Shown here piece after piece: positions 16,378-17,735 of a DNA stretch of 17,735 nucleotides. Source of the DNA: Pedobacter sp. (GTDB taxonomy: Bacteria; Bacteroidota; Bacteroidia; Sphingobacteriales; Sphingobacteriaceae). The stretch spans positions 1 to 17,735 of the forward strand of contig SEDG01000022.1 in NCBI GenBank assembly GCA_004295885.1, written 5' to 3'. A program made the translations under genes and the position numbers. Position 1 is the first letter of the stretch. Each line of letters opens with the position of its first letter. The notes beneath the pieces are model-generated. The model made no database searches and had not been told where the DNA came from. It saw only the letters and a program-made list of their open reading frames with translations.

Positions 16378-16463
16378 AAATCAGGTGCACATTTACGAGC
16401 AGAGCAAGGTGGTCAGCTTCGCTCAAAAATCGATGGTCATCTTACAGCGTGGCTAGATGGCCA
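16378..16463. repeat. IS21 istA-side end: laddered repeats
   Basis: On the minus strand TGGCCATCT, TGACCATCG, TGACCACCT and a weaker TGCACCTGA begin at 16463, 16439, 16415 and 16389, spaced 24, 24 and 26 bp. They mirror the array at 14541-14624 and include the shared GCTGACCAC segment. The region up to 16315 is the untranslated leader of istA. Confidence 0.65.
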
Positions 16464-17019
16464 GTTTCAGCATAATATCCAACCTGCGGACTGAACGAAG
16501 GTAGAAATCGTACTCCATGATGAACTCGTGGTTGATCTTCTTAAGGTCGAGGTCGTCAACCCCATACTTCCATTGCATGAACTCAATGGTATGCTTGAGT
16601 GATGTTCGGTAGCGTTCGGCAGTTCCTGGAGCCCATTCCGTGCCAACGAGTGCCTCGAGCTTCGTGTTGTGATCGCTGAAGACACCTACTATGGTTCTCT
16701 TTACATTTCCCTTTCCCGTAAGCGCATCCCTCATCGATCGGGCAGTGATTGGTTCTTCGGTTTCGTCAGTAAGTTTCCTGTGGATCTCATAGAGCTGGTG
16801 TTGGAGGCTGTCCAGTAACTGGTTAAATGTTCGTACCTCTTGGCGATTGCCCTTCATCCTCCCGGTTGACTGGTTCCAGTTCTCCGGTTCACATGTGCGA
16901 CCGGCGGTTAACTCCTCACGTTTGCCGTCGACTGTGATACGTAGGTATACCGGCAATGGGCCTTCTTGATAGTTTTTGGGCTTTTTTAGAAAAAAGCGCA
17001 AGCTGAAATTGGTTTTCAT
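16453..17019 (-). pseudogene. Tyrosine recombinase/integrase, N-terminal part, interrupted by IS21
   Basis: Encodes the N-terminal part of a Bacteroidota site-specific integrase. An Arm DNA-binding domain covers about residues 1-100 (FSLRFFLKKPKNYQEGPLPV, LRITVDGKR, PENWNQSTGRMKG). A SAM-like core-binding domain follows at about 110-178 (GTAERYRTSLKHTIEFMQ, FIMEYDFYLRSVR). Homology stops at Arg178. The last ten codons are IS21 end sequence, and the stop lies in the terminal repeat. The catalytic domain with the R-H-R-Y residues is absent and is not found beyond the IS. Family members are about 400 residues. It is therefore inactive. It reads away from the tRNA-Ser fragment 250 bp to its right, the usual arrangement for a tRNA-targeting integrase. 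Confidence 0.85.
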
Positions 17020-17125
17020 AATGATTTAACATTAAAGGGTGAAACAAATTTAGCATTGCAGGCTAATCAAATCAAGATGTTCAACGACTGAACTAGTTGG
17101 TTTACAGTTATATATGCTTATTTAA

Positions 17126-17168
17126 CTGTTAACTCACCTTTTGCTGTTAACTCACCGAATAACTCACC
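17126..17168 (+). repeat. Three TAACTCACC repeats beside the integrase, possible integrase arm sites
   Basis: CTGTTAACTCACC occurs twice (17126-17138, 17144-17156), and TAACTCACC a third time at 17160-17168, so unit starts are 18 and 12 bp apart. They lie about 105 bp upstream of the integrase start. Short direct repeats in this position are typical arm-type binding sites of tyrosine integrases. Part of the block (17148-17167) matches 12867-12886. Confidence 0.5.
17148..17167 (+). repeat. Right copy of the islet-flanking 20-bp repeat
   Basis: TAACTCACCGAATAACTCAC matches TGACTCACCGAATCACTCAC at 12867-12886 at 18 of 20 positions in direct orientation. It is next to the integrase remnant, as expected for the integrase-proximal attachment site. 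It could alternatively be only an arm-site cluster. Confidence 0.4.
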
Positions 17169-17213
17169 TATCATATGAGAAAACATATACTTTTTGGTGT
17201 TTCTAGAAAACAA

Positions 17214-17246
17214 AAAAGCCTGCTATCATACGATTTGCAGGCTTTT
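17214..17246 (-). terminator. Bidirectional hairpin terminator after the tRNA-Ser sequence
   Basis: AAAAGCCTGC (17214-17223) pairs perfectly with GCAGGCTTTT (17237-17246) around a 13-nt loop. On the minus strand it is followed by TTTTTTGTTTTC and lies 20 bp beyond the tRNA CCA end, so it fits as the native tRNA terminator carried along with the fragment. The plus strand also has a T-rich tail. Confidence 0.7.
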
Positions 17247-17266
17247 GTTGGTTTTTGACACCATTT

Positions 17267-17350
17267 TGGCGGAGAGTGGGGGATTCGAACCCGCGGACCC
17301 TTTGACAAGTCAACAGTTTTCAAGACTGCCGCAATCGACCACTCTGCCAA
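17267..17350 (-). pseudogene. tRNA-Ser(UGA) fragment lacking the 5' acceptor strand
   Basis: Read on the minus strand it has a D arm (GCAGAGTGGTCGATTGC), an anticodon arm with loop CTTGAAA (anticodon TGA, 17320-17322), a long class II variable arm, a T arm with TTCGAAT, the 3' acceptor strand ACTCTCC, discriminator G and an encoded CCA. The 5' acceptor strand should be GGAGAGT. Instead the sequence reads CTTTCTT, of which only the last T fits. The T stem also has a C-C mismatch at its second pair (GCGGG against CCCCC). The gene thus cannot fold as a normal tRNA and looks like an 84-nt relic left by integration or rearrangement. A sequencing or assembly join is the other explanation. If a full copy exists elsewhere, loss here is harmless. 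Confidence 0.75.
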
Positions 17351-17735
17351 AGAAAGAAAATCCCCAGATAGTTACAAAAGCAAGTATGGTGGCAAACCAA
17401 GAACCCGCACTAAAGAATTTCCATTTTTTTGCATGAGCTGGCCCGTAACGATATAAAATGGAAACTGTGATGAAGTATAAGGTGCCTAATAATAACCACC
17501 TAACAACGTCGATTGCAAATAAGGTAATACCGCCTTTATAATGCAATTCCCTTTGTAGGTAGTTTAAAACGATTTCGCCCATGGCCATTGCCACAATACA
17601 TACAATAACAGATAGGGCAATAACAACTGTTAGCACTATCGCTACCATTCTCTGTTTTACCCAAGTCCTTGTTTCAACAACTAACGACGATTTATTAAAG
17701 GCAACCATCAACTTATGAACGCCATTAGTTGCAAA
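17310..17735 (-). pseudogene. YihY/BrkB-family inner-membrane protein, 3'-truncated and fused to the tRNA-Ser fragment
   Basis: The frame enters from the right edge (FATNGVHK before LMVAFNKS), so the true start lies outside the window. Visible are three hydrophobic segments: VAIVLTVVIALSVIVCIVAMA, VVRWLLLGTLYFITVSIL and SAGSWFATILAFVTIWGFSFF, with LYRYGP between the last two. This order is characteristic of YihY/BrkB proteins. In the family the GFSF segment continues with a V-N-N-(F)-x-x-Y-N-x-x-Y-G-S stretch and a further membrane helix. Here homology ends at about 17351, and the last 12 codons (GRVVDCGSLENC) are read through the tRNA sequence to a TGA at 17310. The protein lacks roughly its last quarter and is probably non-functional. 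The missing 3' end is not in the window. Confidence 0.75.

Larger units (their letters stand above)
14523..16481 (-). mobile_element. IS21-family insertion sequence, istB-deleted copy
   Basis: Contains istA and an istB remnant between two ends carrying laddered repeats. Left end, plus strand: TGGCCACTTTT at 14541, TGACCACTTTGG at 14565, TGGCCACTTTGG at 14588, TGGCCACTTTT at 14611. Right end, minus strand: TGGCCATCT from 16463, TGACCATCG from 16439, TGACCACCT from 16415, and a weaker TGCACCTGA from 16389. Spacing is 23-26 bp at both ends, as in IS21's multiple terminal repeats. Exact tips and target duplication cannot be fixed: 16481 is where integrase homology ends (TGGATATT on the minus strand), and 14523 is the mirrored estimate. 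It inserted into the integrase gene. With istB lost it is probably non-autonomous. Confidence 0.75.

Noticed and set aside
12680..17266. An intact integrative element or a full defence island
   Set aside because: The only cargo gene is the DUF3800-like one; the integrase lacks its catalytic domain, and no conjugation, restriction or toxin genes are present.
17267..17356. A complete functional tRNA-Ser gene
   Set aside because: The 5' acceptor strand does not pair with ACTCTCC, and the T stem has a C-C mismatch.
17194..17436. Plus-strand frame across the tRNA region (ESGGFEPADPL...)
   Set aside because: This is the familiar false protein from reading the antisense of a tRNA-Ser gene.

Overview
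The window comes from a Bacteroidota chromosome, most likely a Sphingobacteriaceae (Pedobacter-like) organism. Evidence: tandem SusC/SusD nutrient-uptake genes with Bacteroidota lipoprotein signals, a short DUF1735-type lipoprotein, an IS21 copy and integrase of the Bacteroidota 'Arm DNA-binding' type, few Shine-Dalgarno sequences, and AT-leaning DNA. The genus is inferred from general resemblance, not proven.

Layout. (1) 1-256: 3' end of a glucose/sorbosone dehydrogenase-type gene. (2) 257-626: a gene-free leader with several palindromes and hairpins. (3) 627-11043: a tightly packed operon of five exported or outer-membrane proteins: SusC-1, SusD-1, SusC-2 (no N-terminal carboxypeptidase-like domain), SusD-2 and a DUF1735-like lipoprotein, with 12-34 bp gaps. 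A strong hairpin terminator follows at 11070-11105. (4) 11120-12679: a membrane-anchored protein with a CxxCH haem motif and five VCBS/FG-GAP Ca-binding loops. Together with the upstream dehydrogenase it suggests a periplasmic oxidative (electron-transfer) theme around the uptake system. No glycoside hydrolase, sigma factor or anti-sigma factor is visible, so the substrate cannot be named. (5) 12680-17266: a decayed mobile islet. It holds an orphan DUF3800-like gene, an IS21 copy with intact istA but istB deleted after about 34 codons, a second inverted IS21 end, and an integrase cut off by the IS before its catalytic domain. Beside the integrase are three TAACTCACC repeats. An 18/20 match to this repeat block lies before the DUF3800 gene and may be the partner attachment site. 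(6) 17267-17735: a tRNA-Ser(UGA) sequence that lacks its 5' acceptor strand and is fused directly to a YihY/BrkB membrane-protein gene truncated at that junction.

The left 12.7 kb reads as one nutrient-acquisition locus. The right 5 kb reads as a graveyard of integration events: an integrase-bearing element next to a tRNA fragment, later hit by IS21 and by deletions. The least ordinary points are the tRNA-Ser/yihY junction, the flanking repeat pair, the DUF3800 cargo gene, and the redox genes around a double SusCD operon. I found no complete undescribed multi-gene system. The DUF3800 gene in the islet is the best candidate for an uncharacterised function.
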